From assembly GCA_900544255.1 (NCBI GenBank), contig UQUM01000061.1, positions 1 to 8,291 on the forward strand: 8,291 nucleotides of DNA, read 5' to 3'. Source of the stretch: an uncultured Sutterella sp. (GTDB taxonomy: Bacteria > Pseudomonadota > Gammaproteobacteria > Burkholderiales > Burkholderiaceae_F). Under the pieces are notes generated by a model. That model had not been told where the DNA came from, did not search any database, and saw only the letters and a list, made by a program, of their open reading frames with translations. Numbering within the stretch: position 1 is the first letter of the stretch; each line of letters begins with the position of its first letter. Of the stretch, positions 1-6,056 are shown one piece after another. A program made the translations under genes and the position numbers.

Positions 1-520
1 GCTTGGGAGGCTCCATTTCGTACTCGGTTTGGATGGAAACGTGCCATCCGTCGGCTTGTCGGGAAACCGTCACATTCCTGGCCTTGCCTTGAATGACGCG
101 GCTTCGCTTGTATTTGACCCAACCGATGCTCGGCAGATAAATCTGCCGACGTCCTTCGTCAATCTTGAAGCCCTGCGGGAAGCGGAAAGAGTCCGCCGTC
201 ACGAACTTCTTGTGCTTCTTCGGGAAGGCCGACAGTCCTTTGAAAAACTTCTGGAAAGAGCTCGTCAGATCCTTCAGCGATTGTTGGAGAACCTGAGAGT
301 GCGTTTCCCTAAGCCAGGGATTCTTCTTTTTCCAAACCAACAGTTCGGAGCAAAGCTTCGCATAGCTGAGACGGAAGGCAGGATCCGCTGATCGACGCTC
401 TTCGTTCCATGCAAGCCCTTGGTTGTACACCCAGCGCGTGCAACCGGCGAAGCGGGACATTTTCCTGTCCTGAGCTCCGTCGGGTTTCAGTTTGAACGAA
501 AAGCCTTGGCGAATAATCAT
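1..520 (-). CDS. tnpB: TnpB / IS605 OrfB-family RNA-guided nuclease-like transposon protein, N-terminal part (runs off the left edge)
   Basis: Reading the minus strand from the ATG at 520 gives 173 uninterrupted codons to the window edge. The first residues (MIIRQGFSFKLKPD) followed by FAGCTRWVYNQGLAWNEER are the hallmark N-terminal helix-turn-helix of the IS200/IS605 OrfB (TnpB) family, where F.Y.L.P...Q and a G..R..YN motif are typical. Residues about 80-130 (LKDLTSSFQKFFKG, FPKKHKK, SFRFPQG) and 140-170 (the IYLPSIGWVKYKRSR stretch, then VTVSRQADGWHVSI) match the following beta-rich part of the family. The RuvC-like catalytic domain, zinc finger and any guide-RNA end lie outside the window, so activity cannot be judged. 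Family members process a guide RNA from the element's 3' end and cut DNA, which helps retain the transposon. No tnpA transposase lies on the 5' side and there is no clear ribosome site before the ATG. The identity is firm; whether the gene is intact is unknown. Confidence 0.9.
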   Translation of the reverse strand, partial: MIIRQGFSFKLKPDGAQDRKMSRFAGCTRWVYNQGLAWNEERRSADPAFRLSYAKLCSELLVWKKKNPWLRETHSQVLQQSLKDLTSSFQKFFKGLSAFPKKHKKFVTADSFRFPQGFKIDEGRRQIYLPSIGWVKYKRSRVIQGKARNVTVSRQADGWHVSIQTEYEMEPPK

Positions 521-605
521 GCCTATATGATACTAGCGTTCATCGAAAAACACGCGGCTTATATCTCCGCCCTGAAGGACGAAGCTTTACGCCGCAATTG
601 GGTAA
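521..605. other. Non-coding flank 5' of tnpB, possible transposon left end
   Basis: This stretch between the tnpB start and the 606-644 hairpin has no supported gene. It is more A+T rich near tnpB (TATCATATA on the minus strand just before the ATG) and contains separated GCGGC/GCCGC arms that could form a subterminal hairpin of the kind found at IS200/IS605 ends. TTAC tetranucleotides, a known insertion target of some family members, occur here on the minus strand, but I cannot fix the element boundary. Confidence 0.25.
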
Positions 606-644
606 ATGAAGCCCCGACACCGCAAAAACGGTTCGGGGCTTCAT
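606..644 (-). terminator. Strong hairpin, probable terminator of the minus-strand MATE cluster
   Basis: Arms ATGAAGCCCCGA (606-617) and TCGGGGCTTCAT (633-644) are perfectly complementary over 12 bp. Inside them ACCG (619-622) pairs with CGGT (629-632) around a CAAAAA loop, with one bulged C. It lies 20 bases past the stop codon of the last gene of the leftward cluster. On the minus strand it is followed only by a short TTTA, so the U-tract is weak, but position and stem strength favour termination, and it could shield tnpB from read-through. Confidence 0.7.
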
Positions 645-663
645 CGTAAAAGGAATGGAAGAA

Positions 664-1044
664 TTACTCGGCGTTCGTTTGGGCCTCTGCTCGGGCGCGG
701 GCCGTACGACGTTTGGCGCGTCGGTAGTCACTTTTGAGCTTAGCGTCGTAGGCTGCGACCTTGGCTTCCGCAAGGTCGATCAACAGAAGCGCCAGCAGAA
801 GCGTCGGAAAGAGGCCGTAGGCGACAGCTTCCGGCGTAGCGCTTGCGGTGGCTCCCAAGCGGTAACTCACGCTTAAGAGAAACGCAATCCACCAGGCCTT
901 AAAGGGCAGATTGCCGGTTTTGAGGCGCAACGCGTCGCGCACGGCCGTCACGCGGTCTTCGCGCGCTAAGGAAGCCCGAAATACCCAGAGAAAGGCGATG
1001 ATGTTGGCAAGTGCCACAAAATTAATCCAGTCGGTAAACGACAT
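664..1044 (-). CDS. Small three-helix membrane protein, unknown function
   Basis: This encodes a 126-residue protein that I do not recognise. Three hydrophobic segments are visible at about residues 6-23 (WINFVALANIIAFLWVF), 49-62 and 74-92 (AYGLFPTLLLALLLIDLA), with a charged loop rich in R and D between the first two. The tail (about 98-126) is strongly basic and alanine-rich (YRRAKRRTARARAEA), probably helical and cytoplasmic. It is the last gene of the leftward cluster, 47 bases after the lipoprotein gene and just before the terminator hairpin. The sequence before the ATG at 1044 is a poor Shine-Dalgarno, so translation may be weak or coupled. The frame is supported by the membrane pattern and the cluster context. 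Confidence 0.65.
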   Translation of the reverse strand: MSFTDWINFVALANIIAFLWVFRASLAREDRVTAVRDALRLKTGNLPFKAWWIAFLLSVSYRLGATASATPEAVAYGLFPTLLLALLLIDLAEAKVAAYDAKLKSDYRRAKRRTARARAEAQTNAE

Positions 1045-1091
1045 GTTTCAGAGCCCGAGTCGGTTGAAAGTCAAAAAATTGTACGAGGACG

Positions 1092-1442
1092 TTATTCTTC
1101 ATCGCTGAAGAGACCGCCCGTCGGTGCGGGAAGCGTTGAGACGCAGCGGAAAACGAGAATACCTTCGGTGCCCGGCGCATCCTTACGCTTCTGGGTGACG
1201 GCGTCCAAAAGCTGCGCGCCCTTACCGTCTTTGCCGCAGTAAGCCTGTGCCTTTTCATTTAAATGTTCCCGCAGACGGATCGTACGGTCTTCCCATGGCC
1301 AGACGGCTTTGATCTGCCACGTGTCACCCACGACGTTTTCCATCGTTTCAACCCGTCCGGCGTAAAGCGCGGACTCTTCGGAAAAGTGTTGGCATCCGGC
1401 AAGAAGCGTCAGAACGATGGCAGAGAAGAGGATACGTTTCAT
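1092..1442 (-). CDS. Small predicted lipoprotein, unknown function
   Basis: Starting at the ATG at 1442 gives 116 residues with a textbook lipoprotein signal: MKR, a hydrophobic core and the lipobox LLAGC with the lipidated Cys at residue 17. The reading frame extends upstream to a TTG at 1472, but that would put ten residues before the signal peptide, and AGGG about 8-11 bases before the 1442 ATG supports the later start. The mature part has Cys69 (AQAYCGKDG) and Cys100 (VFRCVS), a plausible disulfide pair, and a tryptophan-rich patch (TWQIKAVWPWEDR, 41-53). Residue Gln18 after the Cys predicts outer-membrane sorting by the usual +2 rule. It lies 35 bases after the DUF4143-like gene in the same direction. 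I do not recognise the family. Confidence 0.75.
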   Translation of the reverse strand: MKRILFSAIVLTLLAGCQHFSEESALYAGRVETMENVVGDTWQIKAVWPWEDRTIRLREHLNEKAQAYCGKDGKGAQLLDAVTQKRKDAPGTEGILVFRCVSTLPAPTGGLFSDEE

Positions 1443-1477
1443 CAGGTAACCCTGTAAAGGAAAAAAGTTCAAACAGT

Positions 1478-2578
1478 TTAGCGGGGGGTGGGCATTTGTG
1501 CCAACGAGTTCTGAAACCCGATGCGACGGGCGTCGTCAAAGACAAAGTCGGCGTTGTCCGTCACGAGGATGGGGGGCGCCGAGACGATCCCCGCACGCAA
1601 CAGCGACCGATGATGACGTCGGCAGAGGTCGACGTCGGCCGCCGTCGTCGGAAAAAAGACGGCGGCCGTGTCGGAAGCCTTCTGAAGTAAAAGCGGTGCC
1701 TCGACGTAGTTGGTGTCGAGAAAATGCGCGAAGCGGATTTCGGGAAAAGCGTCTTTTAAGGCAAGATAAACGGCGTTGCGGGTGAGTGCCGTACGAAGCT
1801 CGGACGTAACTCCCGTGACGGCGTCTGAAAGCCATACGGAGAGCCCCGGTGCATTCCAACAGAGTTTGGGGCGCTGTTTGGCGCGGCGCGGTGCGGGTGC
1901 CGTCGCCGCGGGCAAGAGTTCAATCACCCCTGCGTCGGTGAGAAACGCGCACCAGTCACGGGCGCAGGGGCCGGAAATACCGCATCGGGCGCCGAGCCCC
2001 GCCCAGTTGAGTCCCGTGAAGGAGGCTTCGGAGAGGGCTTTCATAAAGCCGAAAAAAACATCGGCTTTTCTTACGCGCAGCACGGGGAGCACTTCGTCGG
2101 CAAAAAAGCGGTTGAACCATTGCGTCCATAGTAAGGCGGGTTCTCCGGGAATCGAGAGTCCGGCGGTTGCCAACGCTTGATCCGTCGCAGCCGACCAGAC
2201 GAACGTTCGGTCGGTGAGCGTCAGAGCCCGGGGGGCGGAAAGACGGTGAGTCGTAAGACGGATGTCGAGCTGGCGGCATCGATTCTGCAGCGCCGAAAGA
2301 CGTGCGGCCCCGAAATGACCGGCCAAGGTGAGCGACGGAATTTTCTGCGAGGCAAGCAACGGCAGCGCGGCGTCGACGGCGTCAAACGCGACGTGTACGT
2401 GATCAACCCAGAAGCCCCCGGCGTACTGCAGAAAGAATTCGTCCGGTGCGGCATGAAAGAAACGCCAAGCCCGGATGTCGGCGAGGTCGACGCGGGGCGA
2501 CAGGTTGAGATACCGGTTTTGAGAGGCTTCGCGGCCGATTTCGGTAACGTAGAGCGTGAGAGTCGTATCAGTCGGCAT
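1478..2578 (-). CDS. DUF4143/COG1373 ATPase-like protein lacking Walker motifs
   Basis: This 366-residue protein has the layout of the DUF4143-containing ATPases. Residues about 180-255 are the clearest match: F.KALSEASFTGLNWAGLGA, GISGPCARDW, FLTDAGVIELLP and KQRPKLCWNAPGLSVWL correspond to the family's winged-helix part and its 'K.PKLYF.DTGL..L' signature. ALTRNAVYLALKDAFPE (264-280) corresponds to the usual 'G...EN.V..EL'. The N-terminus, however, has no GxxxxGKT/S loop, the usual Walker B 'iDEvq' position reads WVDHVHV (57-63), and the 'tGS' position reads LAGHFG (85-90). The C-terminal 'EVD' nuclease-like motif is not visible; YVEAPLLLQ is in its place. It therefore looks like an ATP-independent descendant. 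Its ATG overlaps the end of the MATE gene by 11 bases, implying translational coupling. The function is unknown. Confidence 0.7.
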   Translation of the reverse strand: MPTDTTLTLYVTEIGREASQNRYLNLSPRVDLADIRAWRFFHAAPDEFFLQYAGGFWVDHVHVAFDAVDAALPLLASQKIPSLTLAGHFGAARLSALQNRCRQLDIRLTTHRLSAPRALTLTDRTFVWSAATDQALATAGLSIPGEPALLWTQWFNRFFADEVLPVLRVRKADVFFGFMKALSEASFTGLNWAGLGARCGISGPCARDWCAFLTDAGVIELLPAATAPAPRRAKQRPKLCWNAPGLSVWLSDAVTGVTSELRTALTRNAVYLALKDAFPEIRFAHFLDTNYVEAPLLLQKASDTAAVFFPTTAADVDLCRRHHRSLLRAGIVSAPPILVTDNADFVFDDARRIGFQNSLAQMPTPR

Positions 2579-3947
2579 GAGTGTGGCGGCGGTTCATCCG
2601 CGTCTCGAGCGTTTTTTGGTGGCGGAAGTAGAGTACCACGAGAAGCGTCATCGTGACGAGCCAGCTGACGGGGTACACCATCATGAGCGTATCAAACGTT
2701 GGAGACGCGGGAAAAACCGTATACACCCAAAGAATGCGGATGGAGCAGATGCAGACCAGCGTTACCATGGCCGGCGGTAGTGAATAACCGTAGCCGCGCA
2801 TGGCGTCCGAAACCGTTTCCATCACAACGCTGATGAGTTCGGGGAGGACGACGTACCAGATGCGCACGATTCCGAGCGCGATGACGGCTTCGCTGTCAGA
2901 GAAAAAGCTTAGCATACGGTGCGCAAAGGCAATGACCACTACGATGAGAAGAGCGGTCGCAGCAAAGTTGATCCACATCGAAACCCAAGTGGCGCGGCGG
3001 CAGCGCGCAAGGTTGCCGGCACCGTAGTTTTGGCTTACGAAGGTGGTGGCGGCCAGGCCGAAGGCGTTGATGAAGCAGTAAACGTTGATTTCGATCGTGA
3101 AGGCCGCGACGGAGCCAGCCATGGCGTCGGCCCCCAGATTGTTGATCGCCTCCTGAATGATCATGTTGGAAAGCGAGAACACCATACCTTGAATCCCGGC
3201 GGGAAGCCCGATGCGTACCATGGCGTTTAAGGTCGGCTTGTCAAACTGCAGCAGACGGGAAAATTCCAGATGCAGCACGCCCGGCATCTTGAGCTGCTTC
3301 ACAAAGAGAATTCCCGCCGCGAGACCGTTTGCGAGCGCCGTGGCAAGCGCGACACCCGCCGCGCCCATCGGAATCACCACTACGAAAAAGAGGTTTCCGG
3401 CGATATTGAAGACCGTGGCGACGATGAGGGCCATCAGAGGCGTATTCGTATCGCCTTTGCTGCGGAAGACGGCTGCGAGGAAGTTGTAGACGGTGATGAA
3501 GGGCAGCCCCAGGAGGAATACCCGTAGGTAGTTCGACGCATGTTCTACTACCGAATCCGGTACGGAAAGGAGGACCATGATTTCGCTGCAGAAGATTTCA
3601 CCGAGCGTTGCGATCACGAGTCCCAGGATCAAGGCAAGCGCAAACGCGGTATGAACCCCGCGGTTGGCGGCAGCCTCATCCTTCATGCCGATGAAACGGG
3701 CGACGATGACGTTGGCGCCCAAGGCGAGCCCCATCGCAAGACTCACGACGGTACCGATCACCGGAACGTCGGTACCCACTGCCGCCATGGCTTCGTTTGA
3801 AACGAAGCGGCCGAGTACGGCGACGTCGGCAGCGTTAAAAAGCTGCTGAAGGACGCCGGTGAAGGCAAGCGGAACCGCAAAGAGAATGATTTTGTCCCAA
3901 AGGGAACCCGAAAGCATGTCCAGGGACTTGCGGGCAAAGAGCGCCAT
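2568..3947 (-). CDS. MATE-family multidrug/cation efflux protein
   Basis: This 459-residue protein is almost wholly hydrophobic, with about 12 membrane segments in two related halves, the standard MATE size and layout. The first helix region (IILFAVPLAFTGVLQQLFNAADVAVLG, residues 20-46) carries the conserved Asp41 after the family's Q..F...D pattern; FRSKGDTNTP (161-170) is the typical end of helix 5; FGLAATTFVSQNYGAGN starts the matching region of the second half. Members export cationic drugs or metabolites from the cytoplasm in exchange for H+ or Na+. It seems to lead the minus-strand cluster. The ATG at 3947 has only a weak GAG-type ribosome site 8-10 bases upstream. It could belong to the MepA-, DinF- or NorM-like branch; the substrate cannot be read from sequence. 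Confidence 0.93.
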   Translation of the reverse strand: MALFARKSLDMLSGSLWDKIILFAVPLAFTGVLQQLFNAADVAVLGRFVSNEAMAAVGTDVPVIGTVVSLAMGLALGANVIVARFIGMKDEAAANRGVHTAFALALILGLVIATLGEIFCSEIMVLLSVPDSVVEHASNYLRVFLLGLPFITVYNFLAAVFRSKGDTNTPLMALIVATVFNIAGNLFFVVVIPMGAAGVALATALANGLAAGILFVKQLKMPGVLHLEFSRLLQFDKPTLNAMVRIGLPAGIQGMVFSLSNMIIQEAINNLGADAMAGSVAAFTIEINVYCFINAFGLAATTFVSQNYGAGNLARCRRATWVSMWINFAATALLIVVVIAFAHRMLSFFSDSEAVIALGIVRIWYVVLPELISVVMETVSDAMRGYGYSLPPAMVTLVCICSIRILWVYTVFPASPTFDTLMMVYPVSWLVTMTLLVVLYFRHQKTLETRMNRRHTHAD

Positions 3948-3971
3948 AGGTGGTCTCGGAAAGAATCTATG

Positions 3972-3990
3972 GGTAAAAATTGTAAAACGG
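3972..3990 (-). promoter_or_regulatory. Possible promoter -10 region for the MATE cluster
   Basis: On the minus strand TACAAT (plus positions 3979-3984) lies 32 bases before the MATE ATG, five of six bases matching the sigma-70 -10 consensus. The sequence 17 bases further upstream (TTCCTT) is a poor -35. Just upstream are a GGGGAAGGAACCCC dyad (about 3998-4011) and the hairpin GATCGT-TGTGAG-ACGATC (4016-4033), either of which could be an operator. The call rests on the -10 and position only. Confidence 0.3.
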
Positions 3991-4065
3991 ACCGTCAGGG
4001 GAAGGAACCCCCGGGGATCGTTGTGAGACGATCAGGCAAAAAAGATGTTGATGTTTTTAGCGACT

Positions 4066-4099
4066 GAAAATGAAAAAGCCCGCCGGTGAAAGCGAGCTT
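4066..4099 (-). terminator. Intrinsic terminator of tRNA-Leu
   Basis: On the minus strand AAGCTCGC (4099-4092) pairs with GCGGGCTT (4083-4076), eight pairs including one U-G, around an 8-base loop, and is followed by TTTTCATTTT. It begins 25 bases past the tRNA 3' end, which fits a dedicated terminator and suggests that the MATE cluster needs its own promoter. Confidence 0.75.
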
Positions 4100-4123
4100 A
4101 TTCATTGTTCTCGAAAGAAAATC

Positions 4124-4207
4124 TGGTGCCCGGGACGGGAATCGAACCCGTACGCCAAAGGCTGCGGATTTTAAGTCCGCTACGTCTACCAATTTCGTCA
4201 CCCGGGC
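4124..4207 (-). tRNA. tRNA-Leu (anticodon UAA)
   Basis: The minus strand reads a complete class II tRNA of 84 bases. GCCCGGG (4207-4201) and CCCGGGC (4134-4128) form the 7-bp acceptor stem, followed by discriminator A and an encoded CCA (4126-4124). The anticodon arm is GCGGA-CTTAAAA-TCCGC with anticodon TAA, decoding UUA leucine. A variable arm (GCC-TTT-GGC) and a T arm ACGGG-TTCGATT-CCCGT follow. The D loop contains TTGGTAGA. All stems are intact, so it should be functional. No integrase gene or duplicated 3' end of this tRNA is visible within the window. Confidence 0.97.
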
Positions 4208-4209
4208 AA

Positions 4210-4264
4210 AAACCGAATGATCTCCTTTCGGAAGGTAGGGATTCTAACCGAAAGGAGGCGGTTT
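4210..4264. repeat. Two-tier inverted repeat between tRNA-Leu and iadA
   Basis: CTCCTTTCGG (4222-4231) and CCGAAAGGAG (4248-4257) form a perfect 10-bp stem around a 16-base loop. AAACCG (4210-4215) and CGGTTT (4259-4264) form an outer 6-bp stem across a lopsided internal loop. It sits between divergent genes, directly upstream of the tRNA. Its loop holds the best -10 candidate for the tRNA on the minus strand (TAGAAT, 4246-4241) followed by a C-rich start region. It may be an operator or a bidirectional RNA hairpin; neither direction has a convincing U-tract for its expected role. Confidence 0.5.
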
Positions 4265-4340
4265 GTGATAGCGTTTCGCTCAATTTGACGTTGGTCGGAT
4301 GTCCGTTTTCGGTAGATAGGGCATCGGATCGGGTTTTCAT

Positions 4341-4344
4341 GGAG
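4341..4344 (+). promoter_or_regulatory. Ribosome binding site deciding the iadA start
   Basis: GGAG lies 6 bases before the ATG at 4351 and 3 bases before the in-frame ATG at 4348. The earlier in-frame ATG at 4339 overlaps this motif and has no site of its own, so 4351 is preferred. Confidence 0.6.
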
Positions 4345-4350
4345 AAAATG

Positions 4351-5493
4351 ATGACGGCTGTACTTATTAAAAATGCCGACGTATATGCGCCGAAACACCT
4401 GGGGCGTACGGATCTTCTGGTGGTCAACGACAAGATCGTGGCGGTGGGTAAGGATCTGACGGTCTCGCTGCCGGGATTGGAAACGATGGATGCCGAGGGG
4501 CGGGTTTTGATGCCCGGCGTCATCGACGAACACGTACACGTGACCGGGGGCGGCGGCGAAGGCGGTCCCGTGACGCGTTGCCCGGAACTGATGTTGTCCG
4601 AATTGGTCGACGCCGGGATTACGACGGTGGTCGGGGTGTCGGGTACCGATAGTGAAACCCGCAGTATCGCCAACCTTCTCGGGAAGGTGCGGGCGCTGGC
4701 GACCGAAGGCGTCACGAGCTACATGTGGACGTCCAACTACGCCTATCCGGTGACGACGATCACGGGGAGCGTTCGTCGGGAAATGCTGACGATTCCGGAA
4801 GTGATCGGGGTGAAGATTGCGCTCGGGGATCACCGCTGCAGCTTCCCGAGCGAAGACGAGGTGATGCACCTTTTGTCCGACATCCGTGTGGGCGGCATGA
4901 TTTCCGGCAAGACAGGATTCCTGCATATTCACCTCGGGGATATGGGGGATCAGGCTTTTGACATTCTCGATGCCTGCGTGCGGCGTGGCATGCCGATTCG
5001 GCATATTCGTCCGACGCACTGCTCCCGTAAGGACAGAACGTGGGAGCGGTCGCTCGCGTTTGCCCGGGCTGGCGGCGTCATTGATCTTACGGCGGGTCCC
5101 TGCATCTTTAAGAATGCGGCTGAAGCCGTGAAGAATGCCGTCGCCGAAGGCGTGGATCCGTCGCACATCACGATCAGTACGGATGCGCACGGTTCGATGC
5201 CGCGCTTTAACGACAAAGGCGAAATGGTGGGGCTCGACGTCTGCCCGGTAAATGCTGCTTGGGCAGAATTTCAGGCGCTCGCTGCGGATCTCGGGTTTGA
5301 GAAGGCGATTCCCTTCGTGTCGACAAACATTGCGAAGAATCTGGGACTTCCCGGAAAGGGGGTCATCGAAGAAGGGGCCGACGCCGACTTCCTTATTCTG
5401 AACGATGCGTGCGAAGCAGTTGATATGGTGGCGCGCGGCCGCTTTATGAAGCGTTCGGGCGAAATCATTGTGAAGGGCGTGTTTGAAAAATAA
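4351..5493 (+). CDS. iadA: Isoaspartyl dipeptidase (beta-aspartyl peptidase, zinc amidohydrolase)
   Basis: The 380-residue protein hydrolyses beta-aspartyl dipeptides that arise from damaged proteins. All ligands known in the E. coli enzyme can be matched here at exactly seven residues less: His61 and His63 (HVHVTGGGGE), Glu70, Tyr130, carboxylated Lys155 (VIGVKIALGDHR), Arg162, His194 (HIHLGD), His223 and Arg226 (PTHCSR), Asp278 and Ser282 (STDAHGS). That covers both zinc sites and the substrate pocket, so a working enzyme is expected. The small N-terminal beta domain (1-55) and its C-terminal return (GADADFLIL to VKGVFEK) are present. Length is close to the 390 of E. coli. The open frame extends back to 4105 through the antisense of tRNA-Leu, which cannot be coding. 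The gene stands alone, divergent from the tRNA. A TTGACG at 4285-4290 could be a -35, but no good -10 follows at normal spacing. Confidence 0.95.
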   Translation: MTAVLIKNADVYAPKHLGRTDLLVVNDKIVAVGKDLTVSLPGLETMDAEGRVLMPGVIDEHVHVTGGGGEGGPVTRCPELMLSELVDAGITTVVGVSGTDSETRSIANLLGKVRALATEGVTSYMWTSNYAYPVTTITGSVRREMLTIPEVIGVKIALGDHRCSFPSEDEVMHLLSDIRVGGMISGKTGFLHIHLGDMGDQAFDILDACVRRGMPIRHIRPTHCSRKDRTWERSLAFARAGGVIDLTAGPCIFKNAAEAVKNAVAEGVDPSHITISTDAHGSMPRFNDKGEMVGLDVCPVNAAWAEFQALAADLGFEKAIPFVSTNIAKNLGLPGKGVIEEGADADFLILNDACEAVDMVARGRFMKRSGEIIVKGVFEK

Positions 5494-5508
5494 CGCGGAC
5501 TAAGAGTT

Positions 5509-5557
5509 GGGACGGCTGCGGGTGTCATCATCCGTTTGTCGCCGTCCCGACGGATGA
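5509..5557 (+). repeat. Overlapping dyads downstream of iadA
   Basis: GGGACGG (5509-5515) can pair with CCGTCCC (5542-5548), and alternatively TCATCCGT (5528-5535) with ACGGATGA (5550-5557). The two structures are mutually exclusive because they interleave. They begin 15 bases after the iadA stop and could serve as an RNA end for iadA, although no U-tract follows either. Confidence 0.5.
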
Positions 5558-5558
5558 G

Positions 5559-5586
5559 GGGACGGTGCCGTCGGCGCCGATATAAT
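5559..5586 (+). promoter_or_regulatory. Promoter of the fabI operon with a palindrome in its spacer
   Basis: A perfect -10 box TATAAT lies at 5581-5586. The only -35 candidate is GGGACG (5559-5564) at 16-base spacing, a weak match. The spacer holds the 10-base perfect palindrome TCGGCGCCGA (5571-5580) touching the -10 box, overlapped by the dyad GACGG-TG-CCGTC (5561-5572). Transcription would start near 5593, about 50 bases before the first gene. The weak -35 and the palindrome suggest control by a regulator, but none can be named. Confidence 0.55.
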
Positions 5587-5600
5587 CCGCCTCCGTTTTT

Positions 5601-5615
5601 CGACGCCGGGCGTCG
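5601..5615 (+). repeat. Short hairpin in the fabI operon leader
   Basis: CGACG and CGTCG pair around CCGGG in what would be the early untranslated leader, followed by TTAGTTTT. It could be a small attenuator-like element or an mRNA 5' stabilising stem; the stem is short. Confidence 0.35.
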
Positions 5616-5642
5616 TTAGTTTTGATGGGAAGGAGCGTGAGC

Positions 5643-6056
5643 GTGCGTCCTGTTTTTGTTTTGGATGTGTCCGAAGCGGCAATTGATCTTCTGAGCCGGG
5701 AGCGGTTCATTGATGATTACTGCAATGTGCTCACGGCGAACGGACGCAGTCTGCCGGAAATCGATCCTGATGAGAGTCCGGAAGAGACAGACATTCGACT
5801 CTATCACGCGGCCGTAACTGAAATTCAAAAAGATCCGGCGATTCGAATTGCGGATACCGCCGCAAGTCTTACGACGCTCATTACGCAGTACTACCGGGAA
5901 GCCCTCAAAAAAGCGCAGACGGTTGAAGACTATGCCGAAGCCGCGAAGCTGCACTTGGCGCTTTTGGACGAATTGTCCGCTGTCCTGCGGCGTCTTTCCG
6001 TCATTCGGCGCGCGGAAAACGAAGCCCAGAAAACCCATTCAAAGGAGAAACGCTGA
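5643..6056 (+). CDS. Unrecognised 137-residue helical protein, first gene of the fabI operon
   Basis: I do not recognise this family. AAGGAG (5630-5635) lies 7 bases before GTG at 5643, so GTG is the likely start; the upstream TTG (5622) and ATG (5625) overlap or precede this site and the GTG at 5637 is only one base from it. The protein opens with a short hydrophobic strand (RPVFVLDVS), then an acidic stretch rich in E and D (about 39-50), then long amphipathic helices (about 68-125, ADTAASLTTLITQYYREALK and EDYAEAAKLHLALLDELSAV) likely to form a bundle or coiled coil, and a basic tail ending in KEKR. There are no membrane segments or signal peptide, so it is probably cytoplasmic. Its TGA overlaps the fabI ATG by one base, a sign of coupled translation. 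Confidence 0.75.
   Translation: MRPVFVLDVSEAAIDLLSRERFIDDYCNVLTANGRSLPEIDPDESPEETDIRLYHAAVTEIQKDPAIRIADTAASLTTLITQYYREALKKAQTVEDYAEAAKLHLALLDELSAVLRRLSVIRRAENEAQKTHSKEKR

Noticed and set aside
29..391. Plus-strand open frame of 120 codons at the left edge
   Set aside because: It is antisense to the clearly recognised tnpB N-terminus.
1443..1472. TTG start adding ten residues to the lipoprotein
   Set aside because: It would bury the signal peptide and lipobox behind a non-signal extension; ATG 1442 has the better ribosome site.
4124..4207. tRNA-Leu as an integration site for a mobile island
   Set aside because: No integrase gene and no repeated tRNA 3' end were seen on either side.
4105..4350. 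Extension of the iadA frame by more than 80 codons upstream
   Set aside because: It runs through the antisense of a perfect tRNA-Leu gene, has no family similarity, and the real start has a ribosome site at 4341-4344.
4198..5190. Long minus-strand open frame of 330 codons antisense to iadA
   Set aside because: It is the shadow of a confidently identified gene: rich in His, Arg and Pro as expected of antisense frames, with no motif or ribosome site.
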